Source: JAXMAR01 sp046350295
GTDB lineage: Bacteria > Planctomycetota > Planctomycetia > Gemmatales > Gemmataceae
Direction of reading: 5' to 3'
Length of the DNA stretch: 64,000 nt
NCBI GenBank assembly: GCA_046350295.1
Contig: JAXMAR010000007.1
Span: 1 to 64,000, forward strand
Shown here: in pieces, positions 17,708 to 25,897 of the stretch
Layout of the letters: every line of letters starts with the position of its first letter
How positions within the stretch are numbered: position 1 is the first letter of the stretch
Position numbers and translations under genes: made by a program
The notes under the pieces: generated by a model
What the model was told of the DNA's origin: nothing
What the model saw: the letters and a program-made list of their open reading frames with translations, nothing else
Database searches by the model: none

Positions 17708-18276
17708 CCTTCGTTTTCCGCCAGGTGAGGCTTCATGACCTCGAGCAGCTTCTGCCGCGCCTTGAAAACGCGCCAGCGTGCCGTCTCTTCGGTGATATTC
17801 AGGGCCGCCGCAACTTCGCGAAAGGAGAGATCCTCCTCCACCCTCAACAGGAACGCCGCCCGAAATTCCGCGGGAAGCCGGCCAACCGCGCGGGCCAGGT
17901 GGGCCAGCGCCTCTTTGCTCATCAGCTGCTCCGCCGGCTCGGGCTCCTCGCTTGCCGCCGCCTCAGGGAAGGCGAGAATCACTTTCCCACGCCGCTTTCG
18001 CTGATTGACAAACGCATTGAAGGCGATGCGGAACAGCCAGGCCTGAAAGCGGGTTCCCTCCGCGAAGGAGTCCAGGGCCGTAAACGCTTTGAGGAACGCC
18101 TCCTGCGCGATGTCCTCGGCCTGGTGCTGATCGTGGGACAGGTGGTAAAGCCAACGGTAAAGCCGATCCCAATAGAGATCGACCAGGCCGGCAAAGGCCT
18201 GTCGATCCCCCGTGCGGGAGAGTCGGATCAGCTCGGGCTCTTCCACCGGAGCCCCTTTCCCCACCACGGTCCTCAC
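17704..18276 (-). CDS. ECF-type RNA polymerase sigma factor
   Basis: A 190-residue ECF sigma factor. Region 2 covers roughly residues 20-90, with DQHQAEDIAQEAFLKAF and AWLFRIAFNAFVNQRKRR. After an acidic linker, region 4 covers residues 125-180, with LPAEFRAAFLLRVEEDLSF and EVAAALNITEETARWRVFKA. It should direct RNA polymerase to a small regulon, probably including this unit. The start is uncertain: GTG codons at 18276, 18264 and 18246 are all possible, and the last has AAAGGGG five bases upstream. The gene is coupled to the anti-sigma-like gene by an ATGA overlap. Confidence 0.9.
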   Translation of the reverse strand: MRTVVGKGAPVEEPELIRLSRTGDRQAFAGLVDLYWDRLYRWLYHLSHDQHQAEDIAQEAFLKAFTALDSFAEGTRFQAWLFRIAFNAFVNQRKRRGKVILAFPEAAASEEPEPAEQLMSKEALAHLARAVGRLPAEFRAAFLLRVEEDLSFREVAAALNITEETARWRVFKARQKLLEVMKPHLAENEG

Positions 18277-18457
18277 GGGAATACAACCCGCCGGGCGGCG
18301 AAACGTTGGCGCAAAAGATAGGTTTCTACGCCATCAGCTTACTGGATTGAAGAATGAAGAGGAAAAACAGTCGCTTGCCGCGTGCGGCGGATCAGCGCAA
18401 GGGACCCCACCTCTTCCGGATACGGCTCAAAATATTACGCATTCGTTATCTTCCTGC

Positions 18458-19195
18458 TCAATACGTCACCCGGACAAGAAACAGTCCCGCCGCCGGCGCG
18501 GTCGGTCCCGCCTCCCGGCGATCCTGCAGCGCCAGGATTTCCGGCGCCTTGGTCTCGGGCCAGTAGCCGCGGCCGACATTGATCAGCGTGCCGGCAATCG
18601 CCCGGACCATGTTGTACAGGAAGCCGTCGGCCTCGACGTCGATCCAGAGGTAGTCGCCGAAGCGGTTGACGGCGAGATGCGTGATGGTTCGCACGCTCGA
18701 CATACGGTTGGGCCAGTCGGTCTCGAAGCTGTGGAAGTCATGCCTGCCCTTGAGGGGCTCGGCCGCTCGGGCCATGGCGCCGGCGTCGAGGCGATGGCGG
18801 CTTTGACAGCAGTAGCGGCGCAGGAACGGGCTGGGGACGGGGCCGTCGTGGATGACGTAGCGATAGAGTTTCCTGAGCGCGTCGTGATTCGCGTCGAAGG
18901 CCTGGGGCGCCTCCACGCAGTCGAGCACGGCGGCGTCGGCCGGAAGATGGGCGTTGATGGCGCCCAGCAGTTTCTCGGGGCTCAGACGCGTGTCGCTGAA
19001 GAAGTTGGCCACCTGTCCGAGGGCGTGCACGCCTGCGTCGGTGCGGCCGCTGGCATTGACACGCACGCGCTCCGCGCCGGTAGTCCTGGCGATGGCGTGT
19101 TCCAGTGTCTCCTGGACGGTTCGCTTGCCGGGCTGGGTTTGCCAGCCGGCGAATTCCGTGCCGTCATAGCTCAGCGTCAGCTTGAAGTTCCGCAT
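18458..19195 (-). CDS. truA: tRNA pseudouridine(38-40) synthase TruA
   Basis: A 245-residue enzyme that converts uridines 38-40 of the tRNA anticodon arm to pseudouridine. The signature with the catalytic Asp is ASGRTDAGVHALGQVANF near residue 52. Other family blocks are LSYDGTEFAGWQTQPGKRTV at the start, LRKLYRYVI, DFHSFE and DGFLYNMVRAIAGTLINVG near the end. The start at 19195 (MRNFKLTLSYDG) matches the family; the open frame continues far upstream, but that part is antisense to the next gene. Its stop lies about 180 bp beyond the sigma-factor start. Confidence 0.95.
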   Translation of the reverse strand: MRNFKLTLSYDGTEFAGWQTQPGKRTVQETLEHAIARTTGAERVRVNASGRTDAGVHALGQVANFFSDTRLSPEKLLGAINAHLPADAAVLDCVEAPQAFDANHDALRKLYRYVIHDGPVPSPFLRRYCCQSRHRLDAGAMARAAEPLKGRHDFHSFETDWPNRMSSVRTITHLAVNRFGDYLWIDVEADGFLYNMVRAIAGTLINVGRGYWPETKAPEILALQDRREAGPTAPAAGLFLVRVTY

Positions 19196-19301
19196 GGTAT
19201 GTCGATAGCGCCGGGTCCACATCCGCCTGAATCGCGGACCCGACGAAAATCCAAAAAAAGCGCTTCCCTTCGCCGTTGGCGCCGCTATATTGGATAAAGA
19301 T

Positions 19302-19321
19302 ATCCGATTTATGAATCGGAT
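19302..19321. promoter_or_regulatory. Perfect 8-bp inverted repeat, possible operator
   Basis: ATCCGATT and AATCGGAT are separated by TATG, in the 234-bp space between truA and the heme-protein gene. The symmetric form suits a dimeric regulator. It is close to the AT-rich CTATATTGGATAAAGATAT (19286-19304), which may be the promoter of the rightward gene. Confidence 0.35.
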
Positions 19322-19429
19322 GGACTCTCCGTGGCCCTCTGCTTCTTCATCCCCCCCTGTAAGGGGCGGGGGCCACTTTTCTTCCGCTTGAACCAAACCT
19401 TTTTCTATCTCTTGCCAAAGGAGAAGACG

Positions 19430-19951
19430 ATGCGCGCGCGATGGCTTTCTCTCCCCGCCGTGGCCGCTCTGCTTGCGACTCTCGCCTGGAACGGCGCCCC
19501 GACGGGCGCGGGCGATAAGCCGAAGGTGGATCCGGCCGCCCTGGAGCGGACGCGGGAAACCGTGAAGATGCTGGACGACCTTTACAAGAACGCGGTCGTC
19601 AGCATCACCAAGAACTACACGGAGAAACAATCGGACACGCCCGCCGCCGCGGTCGCCAAGGACGTCTTCGCCGCCATGCACAAGAACGGCTGGCACACGG
19701 CCCGCCTCGTTGACGCGACCGGCAAGCCGAAGCGCAAGGATAACGTGGCCAAGACCCCGTTCGAAAAGAAAGGGGTCGAGATGATGAAGGCCGGCAAGGC
19801 CTATTACGAGGAGGTCGGCGAGAAGGACGGCAAGGCGGTGCTGCGCGTCGCCACCATCGTGCCGGCGGTGCTGCCGCAATGCGCGGTCTGCCACGGCGGC
19901 AAGGAGGGCCGTTTGCTCGGCGCCATCATCTATGAACTGCCGATCAAGTAG
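19430..19951 (+). CDS. Exported c-type heme protein, DUF3365/Tll0287-like
   Basis: A 173-residue protein with a Sec signal (LSLPAVAALLATLAWNGAP, near residues 5-23) and a mature domain resembling the DUF3365/Tll0287 heme-sensor family. The heme c attachment site CAVCHGG is near residue 150, and the segment before it (GKAVLRVATIVPAVLPQ) is typical. In this family the fold is PAS-like and may sense small ligands or redox state outside the cytoplasm. AAAGGAGAAGACG precedes ATG 19430. A strong hairpin follows the gene. Confidence 0.83.
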   Translation: MRARWLSLPAVAALLATLAWNGAPTGAGDKPKVDPAALERTRETVKMLDDLYKNAVVSITKNYTEKQSDTPAAAVAKDVFAAMHKNGWHTARLVDATGKPKRKDNVAKTPFEKKGVEMMKAGKAYYEEVGEKDGKAVLRVATIVPAVLPQCAVCHGGKEGRLLGAIIYELPIK

Positions 19952-19982
19952 GCGCCTGCAAGACGCCACTGCCTGAAACACA

Positions 19983-20021
19983 CCGGCCCCGGCAGACGAC
20001 GAGCACGTCTGCCGGGGCCGG
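19983..20021. terminator. Strong bidirectional hairpin between convergent genes
   Basis: CCGGCCCCGGCAGACG (19983-19998) and its exact complement (20006-20021) form a 16-bp stem with a 7-base loop. It lies between the stops of the heme-protein gene and the leftward exported-protein gene, so it can serve both. There is no long T tract on either side. Confidence 0.6.
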
Positions 20022-20043
20022 CACTTTACGTCCTGCCTCGCCA

Positions 20044-21751
20044 TCAGAACGGCAGCGCCAGCGAATAGCGGCCGTCGATGCGGATTACCGAACCGTCGTC
20101 GGTCGTTACCGAGATGTTCGGGAACAGGTGCCGCGCCGCTTCGCGGGCGTGCGGGATGACGCTGGTATCGAACGGGATCAAGTCGAGCCGGGCGCTCGGC
20201 AGGATCTGGTTCACGATGCTGGTGATGCCGGGGACGACCGAGAGGACGAACTCGACGGTCGGCCGCGGGTCGCTGACACTGATGCCGGTGAAATCCTTGG
20301 GGAAGGCCTCGAGCCGTTTCGTCAAGTCCTTGCTCGCCTTCCAGACCGGGAGCTTACCGTCGGCCCGGAGGATGTAGCCGTAGAGCGGCTGCGGATAGCT
20401 GGCGAGGGCGAACCAGCCCTTGTGGATAGTGTAGGTGAAGAGCGGGATTTCCTGCTCGACCCGGATGACGAGTTCGTGGAACTTGACGCCACGGAACTCC
20501 TTGGCGTTGAGCTTGATCTCGAAGCCGGGGATCGGCAGCTGGATGCCCTTGACGAGCGACTCGATGCCTTGCTGCAGCTTTTTCTCGTCCTTCACCTTCA
20601 GCATGGTGACGGCGCCCAGACCAAGCGGGCCCTCGGACGGCGAACTGTAGCCGACGAACATGCCGTCGAAGTTATCGAAGATGTCGTCCTTGAGCTTGAC
20701 GCCGATGACGCCTTCGAACTGCTTGATCAGCTCGCGGGCGTCGACATCGCCGCGCGTCGCGACCTTCGCCACGACCGAGCCGATCTGCACGAAACCCTCG
20801 TAGAGATTGCCGAGCGTGAAATTGCTCGCCGAGAAGCGGCACGTCGTCCGGCAGCGGCGGCAGGTCGGCTAGCTTGATCGTCTTACGATTGAGAAGGGCG
20901 AGCAAGCCCTTGCGCTCCTTGGCCGTCTTGATCTCGACGATGCCGCGCTCGGCCTCGCCTTCGAAGCCGGAGACGAAGGTGATGTGGTGCAGGCCGTTGA
21001 GGCCGAGGTCGGTGATGATCTGGTTCGCCTCCGGAGCGATCCCGCCCACGAGTTCCCAGGCCGAGGCAAGGTCGAGGTAGCCGCGGGCCCAGGTCTTGAG
21101 ACCCTTCGTCGCCGCCACCTTCTTGAAGAGGTCGTTCTTGGTGACGCCGGCGTCGCCGTCGCTGGCGCGCTTGGCGATCGTGAAGGGGGGTTGCGTGCCG
21201 AAGGTGAGGACGCCGTGGCCCGCGTGCTGGAACCAGCCGAAGTGGACCACGTCCCCCGGAGCGCTGAAGGCGAAGATCTTCTCCTTGCCGATCTGCGTGA
21301 CCTTCGGCTTCTCGCGCGATTCCTTGAGGATCTTGTCCATCAGGGAGAGGAGCGTCTTGCCGTTCTCGGGAAAGACGATCGTCGCCTCGACGTTCGGCGG
21401 CATGATCGACTTCACCTCCAGGCCGAGAGCGAAGCCGTGTTTGCCGATCTTGCCGAAGGTGTCCACGACCTCATCGAACACGGCCAGGATCTGCTTTCCC
21501 TCGGGCCCGCCTCGGGTTCCGATTTCGATGTTCTTGCGCGTATACGTGACGAGATAGGCGAGGAACTTACCGGTGTCGCCGCTCATCATCTTGCCGAGGC
21601 CGGTCTTGTCGAAGTCGGCCCGGTGCTTTTCAAAGCCGTCCCATTGCAGAAAGATCTGACAACCGGAGGGGAGGATGCGCTCGGGCGCTTCCTGTGCCTT
21701 GAGGACCGAAGGAAGCAGGAGGAAGAGACATACCGGCAAGAAACGTCGCAT
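20044..21751 (-). CDS. Exported protein of unknown function, frameshifted
   Basis: The signal peptide starts at ATG 21751 (MRRFLPVCLFLLLPSVLKAQ, preceded by GGAAGGAG). The protein reads about 300 residues to DLPPLPDDVPLLG near 20850, then loses frame; the other frame continues ASNFTLGNLYEGFVQIGSVV to the stop at 20044. Joined, it is about 565 residues. It has long paired segments of similar type (for example VEATIVFPENGKTLLSLMDK and LGAVTMLKVKDEKKLQQGIE), which suggests two related domains. I do not recognise a functional family; comparable long exported proteins are frequent in planctomycetes. A single one-base change near 20840 explains the break, so the gene may be intact in the organism. 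Confidence 0.62.
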
Positions 21752-21998
21752 GGCCGACTCCTTCCCGAGAAACGTGGTTGCGAGAGCCCCGAGTGATTGA
21801 CGCCTGTGCCGCCAATGCATTTCACCGTCTCACCCGTTGCGGAGGAGAGGGTCGGGGTGGCAGGTTAGTGTTCTTTCTTGGTTTCGTAAGGTAGTACCCC
21901 TGCCGGCACTGAAAGTTTCGGCTTAGGCGGGCTCAAAGGCAAGGGGCGGGGACGGGACGGATGCGGGCGTCGATCGGGCCGGACATCGGCTCAACGTA

Positions 21999-22020
21999 GC
22001 CGAAGTCGTGAGACTTCGGC
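21999..22020. repeat. Short palindrome (REP-like)
   Basis: GCCGAAGTC, the spacer GTGA and GACTTCGGC form a perfect 9-bp hairpin in the 322-bp gap between two leftward genes. No gene is visible in the rest of that gap. Its form resembles dispersed intergenic palindromes of planctomycete genomes. Confidence 0.55.
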
Positions 22021-22073
22021 ACGGACGTGCTCATATCTCACGACCTCGGCTGCGCGCAACTTCGCGGGACAGC

Positions 22074-23585
22074 TTATGGAACACGCGCTTCCATCGGCAA
22101 ACGCAGCTCCGTGCCGGCGGGGATCAGCTGGCTTGGCTGAATCGTTGGATTGAGTCGATAAATCTCCGACCAGCGGTTGCGGTCCCCAAGTGTCTCGTGA
22201 GCAATCTGCAGAATGTGTTGTCCCGGCGCCGAGACGATGAAACGCTTCGTCGCATCCTTGGTAGGCGGCGCGGCCCCGAGCGTTCCCCCCTTCGGACTGC
22301 CCAGTCCCACGGGCAATGCCGGCGTCTTCGGCGTGGACTCGGCGCCGAGCGGCGGGACCGAGACGGGCGGGGGCGACAGGCCGAGCGGTGGAGCGGCGCC
22401 GATCTTCACGGGGGGCACGGGGGGCGCCTCGGGCGTGGCGCCGATCACCGGACGGGAATCCGCGATCAGGCGGCCGTACTTGGTCTCCAGCATTTCTTTG
22501 GGCGGAATGTACACGAGCTTGCCCGGTGTCAAGCGCGGCGGCGTCGCGCGAATCTCGTCGCCGGCGAGGGGATGGTCGCGGTTGAAAGCGAGCAGGGCCT
22601 GGCCATAGCGGTCCGAGCCATAGACCTTGCGGCTGACGACCGCCATGTCGAGGTCGTCGGCCTTGAGGGCGTACGGCGGGATCTCCACGCTGCGAACCAC
22701 GGGCAAGCTGGTTGACGGCGGGGCGATGCCGACCGGCGGCTTCTTGAACTCGGCGCCGAGCGGGGGCAGGTCATCCTTGCGCTCCGGGATGGGGGGCGCG
22801 ATGCCGACGGGCGGTCCGTCTTTCTTCGCGACCGGCGGCGGCGGGGGCAGAGGCAGCGGCCCCTCCTTTGGCTCCTCCTTCTTCGCCGTCGGGAAGATGG
22901 CGGGCGGCGGTGGCCCGGTCGGCGGGAAAGTCGCCGGGGGCGGATCGACCATCTTCGGCGCCTCGCTGCCCAGGGACGGGCCTTTCTTGTCGGGGACCGG
23001 CGCCACAGGAGGCGGCGCTGGAGGAGCCGGCGCCACCACGGGCGGATCCCCCTTGCCGTCCTTCTTCAACGGCGGCGGCGTCGGGAGCGGCAAATCCGGC
23101 GGCCCGGCATCGACTTTTTTCAGCGGATCCGTGGGCGGGGGGACGGGCGGCGGCAGAACGTCCTTGCCGGGAAGAGACGGAGGCGGAGTGGGGTCGATCG
23201 GGACGCTCGGCGGCGGCAGCGGATCCTTGGCCAGCGCCAGCTTCTTCAGGATGTCGTCCTGCTCCTCCTTCGGAACGGGCGGCAGCGTCGGCCCCTTCTC
23301 CGGAGCCGGCACCGGCGGCGGGCTCGGCGTCTTCAACGGCGGCTCGAGCGCGGTCACGGGGCGAACGTCCCCCAGCTTCTTCGGCGGCAGGTCCGTCTTC
23401 AAATCAATCTTGGCGGACGGCTTCCTGTCGGGGGGTTCGGAATCCTCGGAGCCGCTTGGCGTCACGCGCTGGGCGACGTCGTCGGCCGGATCGGCGCCGC
23501 CGCGCATCTTGGAAGCGACGACGATGCCGACCAGCACCACGAACGACCCGGCCACCACCATGCCGACTTTGGTCTCGCGCGTCAT
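22074..23585 (-). CDS. Single-pass membrane protein with proline-rich stalk and C-terminal LysM
   Basis: A 503-residue protein. One membrane helix near residues 8-25 (MVVAGSFVVLVGIVVASK) is followed by about 280 residues rich in Pro/Lys/Gly, then two LysM-like segments. The first (DLDMAVVSRKVYGSDRYGQA, near residue 300) is weaker. The second, at the C-terminus (HILQIAHETLGDRNRWSEIY ending TELRLP), is a good LysM. LysM binds peptidoglycan or related glycans, so the protein probably spans from membrane to wall. The start at 23585 has GGAGGAG upstream. It follows rsmH by 113 bp on the same strand, in the place where ftsL/ftsI stand in most bacteria. Confidence 0.8.
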   Translation of the reverse strand: MTRETKVGMVVAGSFVVLVGIVVASKMRGGADPADDVAQRVTPSGSEDSEPPDRKPSAKIDLKTDLPPKKLGDVRPVTALEPPLKTPSPPPVPAPEKGPTLPPVPKEEQDDILKKLALAKDPLPPPSVPIDPTPPPSLPGKDVLPPPVPPPTDPLKKVDAGPPDLPLPTPPPLKKDGKGDPPVVAPAPPAPPPVAPVPDKKGPSLGSEAPKMVDPPPATFPPTGPPPPAIFPTAKKEEPKEGPLPLPPPPPVAKKDGPPVGIAPPIPERKDDLPPLGAEFKKPPVGIAPPSTSLPVVRSVEIPPYALKADDLDMAVVSRKVYGSDRYGQALLAFNRDHPLAGDEIRATPPRLTPGKLVYIPPKEMLETKYGRLIADSRPVIGATPEAPPVPPVKIGAAPPLGLSPPPVSVPPLGAESTPKTPALPVGLGSPKGGTLGAAPPTKDATKRFIVSAPGQHILQIAHETLGDRNRWSEIYRLNPTIQPSQLIPAGTELRLPMEARVP

Positions 23586-23698
23586 GCTCTCCTCCGTTCG
23601 GATGATCAGGGTGGCAAGGTGAGGGGGTGACAAGGTGAAGCCCGATGTTGAGCGGCCCCACGTGTCACCCGATCTCAGTCTCGCACCTTGTCACCCAT

Positions 23699-24649
23699 TC
23701 ACCCACTCACCTTGTCATCCTTCCGTCGCGCCGCCCGCAACTTGGCGCTGCGGGCGCGCGGGTTCGCGGCTGTCTCTTCGTCGCTCGCCGTCAGGGGCTT
23801 GCGGGTCAGCTCCTCGTAGATGTCTCGGTTGCGAAACGCCCGCTTCACCAGCCGGTCTTCCAGCGAATGGAAGCTGATGACGACTACCCGACCGCCCGGT
23901 TTGAGGCAATCGGGAACCTGCGCGAGGAATCGCTCCAGGGCGCCCAGCTCGTCGTTGACGGCGATGCGGAGCGCCTGGAATACCCGGGTCGCCGGGTCGA
24001 TGCCGCCTTTGCCGCGCGGCACACAGGAACGAACAAGCTCGGCAAGCTGCGTCGTCGTGGTGAGGGGCGTCTTCTCCCGCGTCTGGGCGATGCGCCGCGC
24101 GATGCGGCGGCTGAAGCGCTCCTCGCCGTAGCGCCAGAAGAGATCGGCCAGCTCCCGCTCGTGCAAACGCTGTACCAGGGCGCTCGCCGGTAAGCCGCCG
24201 CTGGGGTCGAGACGCATGTCGAGCGGCCCTTGCTGCGAAAAACTCAGACCCCGCGCCGGATCGGCGAGCTGATCGGAACAAAACCCGAGATCGGCGAGGA
24301 TGGCGTCAACCTTCGGAGATTGCAATTCCTGCAAAGCGACAGACAGGTCTTCGAAGTTGCGGTGGACGAGGGCGCCTGGGCGCTCGGCGAGACGCGACCG
24401 CGCGATCCCGAGCATCGCCGGGTCTTGATCGAGGCCGATGAGCCGTCCGGTCTCTCCCAGCTTCTCCAGAATGAGGCCGGCGTGCCCCCCCGCGCCGAGG
24501 GTGGCGTCAACGATGATCTGTCCCGGCAACGGATCAAGCAGAACAAGCGTCTCGGCCGGCATGACCGACACGTGCAGCGGCGCAGGGGTGGGAGCGGCGG
24601 TGGACATGATAAGAGGGCGGCGCCGGGAGGCGCCGCCCTCTTTAAGCAT
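23699..24649 (-). CDS. rsmH: 16S rRNA (cytosine(1402)-N4)-methyltransferase RsmH
   Basis: A 316-residue SAM-dependent methyltransferase that modifies C1402 of 16S rRNA. Family blocks are HVSVMPAETLVLLDP, IIVDATLGAGGHAGLILEKL (motif I), IGLDQDPAMLGIA, PKVDAILADLGFCSDQL, FSRRIARRIAQ, RVFQALRIAVNDEL and VVISFHSLEDRLVK. Two starts are possible. ATG 24649 has GAGAGGA upstream, whereas ATG 24607 is nearer the family N-terminus but follows a 14-bp hairpin by three bases with no Shine-Dalgarno sequence. I choose 24649. mraZ lies 249 bp upstream in the same direction, the usual dcw-cluster order. Confidence 0.95.
   Translation of the reverse strand: MLKEGGASRRRPLIMSTAAPTPAPLHVSVMPAETLVLLDPLPGQIIVDATLGAGGHAGLILEKLGETGRLIGLDQDPAMLGIARSRLAERPGALVHRNFEDLSVALQELQSPKVDAILADLGFCSDQLADPARGLSFSQQGPLDMRLDPSGGLPASALVQRLHERELADLFWRYGEERFSRRIARRIAQTREKTPLTTTTQLAELVRSCVPRGKGGIDPATRVFQALRIAVNDELGALERFLAQVPDCLKPGGRVVVISFHSLEDRLVKRAFRNRDIYEELTRKPLTASDEETAANPRARSAKLRAARRKDDKVSG
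24611..24642. promoter_or_regulatory. 14-bp perfect hairpin at the start of rsmH
   Basis: AAGAGGGCGGCGCC (24611-24624) and GGCGCCGCCCTCTT (24629-24642) form a perfect stem with a 4-base loop. With the upstream rsmH start it is translated as the segment LKEGGASRRRPLI. With the downstream start it is a leader hairpin ending three bases before the ATG. Either way it should affect translation of rsmH. Confidence 0.5.
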
Positions 24650-24898
24650 AGCCGCGTTTCCTCTCGAGAAGAGGAAGAGGCGGAGGAAATTCAAGGGGCT
24701 GTCGGCAAACCTTGACGGATCGGATTGGGGGATCGATCGACACGGTTCGATCTGTCGCTACCTGCTCGTAGCGGCAAAAACCGACAAGCCCCTCGTCGGT
24801 GTCAGCGACTCGCAGTTCAGCCGCAGCCCAAAGGGAAAGGCGAGGCTTTCCCATCTTGGGTTCGCGTCCGCGTTCCCCTTCGGGTTGGCGGCTGAACG

Positions 24899-25333
24899 TC
24901 ATTTCCGGAACGTCGCTTCGGCGACCGCGTCGTAGCGCGGCGCGTTCGCGCTGACATATTCATTCCAGCGGCCCGCGGACCACAACTCCAGATGGTCGCG
25001 CACGCCGATGAGGACCACTTCGTGCCCGAGGCTCGCGAACTCAACCAGCCGCTCGGGAATCAAAAGGCGGCCTGTCTTGTCAAGGTCGGCGGCCTCCATC
25101 TGGGCGAAGAAGAGGCGGCGGAAGGTCCGCGCCTCGCCGTCGGTCGCGGAGACGCCGTCCATTTTCTCCGCCAGCTTCTCCAGTCCGGCCCGGTCGTAAA
25201 TCCAGAGGCATTGATCGAGCCCCTGCGCCACGAACAATTGCTTCGTTTCCCCCAGCTGTTCCCGGACCCGGCTGGGCAGGGTGAGCCGGTGTTTTTCATC
25301 GAGCGTTCGCGGGTGTGTTCCGGTGAGGAGCAT
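24899..25333 (-). CDS. mraZ: MraZ transcriptional regulator of the division/cell-wall cluster
   Basis: A 144-residue protein with two SpoVT/AbrB-like half-domains, each with the DxxxR signature: LDEKHRLTLPSRVREQL near residue 11 and DKTGRLLIPERLVEFA near residue 84. MraZ forms a ring and binds short repeated boxes upstream of its own gene, usually repressing the dcw operon. Such boxes are present at 25370-25406 on the coding strand's upstream side. rsmH follows in the same direction. Length and order are typical. Confidence 0.95.
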   Translation of the reverse strand: MLLTGTHPRTLDEKHRLTLPSRVREQLGETKQLFVAQGLDQCLWIYDRAGLEKLAEKMDGVSATDGEARTFRRLFFAQMEAADLDKTGRLLIPERLVEFASLGHEVVLIGVRDHLELWSAGRWNEYVSANAPRYDAVAEATFRK

Positions 25334-25369
25334 GGCCCAGGCGGCGTTGGCGTCCCTCCCGGACGATTT

Positions 25370-25406
25370 CCACTTTCATCCACTTTTTACCACTGATCAC
25401 CACCAC
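25370..25406 (-). promoter_or_regulatory. MraZ-type operator: GTGG boxes every 10 bp
   Basis: Read on the minus strand, GTGG boxes occur at exact 10-bp steps (plus-strand CCAC at 25370, 25380, 25390 and 25400), with one extra overlapping copy at 25403. The array ends 37 bp before the mraZ start. Known MraZ proteins bind tandem G-rich boxes with 10-bp spacing (TGGGN or GTGG types), so this is very likely the autoregulatory operator. Confidence 0.8.
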
Positions 25407-25556
25407 ATCCTACCTGCCCTAAAATGAAAAGCAATGGGAAGGTCGAAAATTCTTTCGGGATCGCGGACACCCGAGAAAGTAGGGAGCGTGAAACGCACCG
25501 AGGCCACCGTGTTCACTGCGGGGCTTGGCGTCTCACGCGCCCGCGGGTCAGAAAAC

Positions 25557-25603
25557 GCAAAAGGGGCCGCCCCTTTCGCTTCGAAAAGGACAGCCCCTTT
25601 TGC
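25557..25603. repeat. Palindromic element, AAAAGGGG family
   Basis: GCAAAAGGGGC (25557-25567) and GCCCCTTTTGC (25593-25603) form perfect 11-bp arms, with a further CCCTTT/AAAAGG pairing inside. The sequence is related to the longer palindrome at 41957-42057. It lies in the 565-bp space between mraZ and the sigma-factor gene, which otherwise holds the MraZ operator and a possible tiny gene. Confidence 0.6.
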
Positions 25604-25696
25604 ATAGTATTCTTCTGTCGTGGCCGAAAGCGTTTCGTGCATTCCGGCGCAAGTCATTTCTTTCTTTGGGTCTGAAGGTTGTCAGGTTGCACCGGG

Positions 25697-25759
25697 CTAG
25701 CACCCGAAAAGGCCCAGGGCGAGCAGTACGACGCCTTGAAAAAACAGGAAGCGGGCCAT
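25697..25759 (-). CDS. Possible 20-residue hydrophobic peptide ending in Cys
   Basis: A very short frame reads MARFLFFQGVVLLALGLFGC, with AAGGGG eight bases before its ATG. It resembles an isolated lipoprotein signal or a small membrane peptide. Another frame in the same leader starts at 25804 with a strong AAAGGAGG and would give a 49-residue Cys-containing product that overlaps it. Only one of these can be the main product. The gene is divergent from the sigma factor at 25898. Confidence 0.3.
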   Translation of the reverse strand: MARFLFFQGVVLLALGLFGC

Positions 25760-25897
25760 GACTTATCCCCTTGCGGCTTGATGTTTTTGCATGTCTCGTT
25801 CATTGCATCCTCCTTTTGGCGGGTGCATCGGATTTGTGACCAGCTTTCCTGAAAAACGCATAAGATGAAGCCCAACCCAATGCTCGGGAGGCGGCTC

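Noticed and set aside
19196..20044. N-terminal extension of truA
   Set aside because: TruA begins at 19195; the upstream open frame is antisense to the heme-protein gene.
25397..25657. 86-residue leftward open frame upstream of mraZ
   Set aside because: It crosses the palindromic repeat, has no ribosome-binding site and does not look like a protein.
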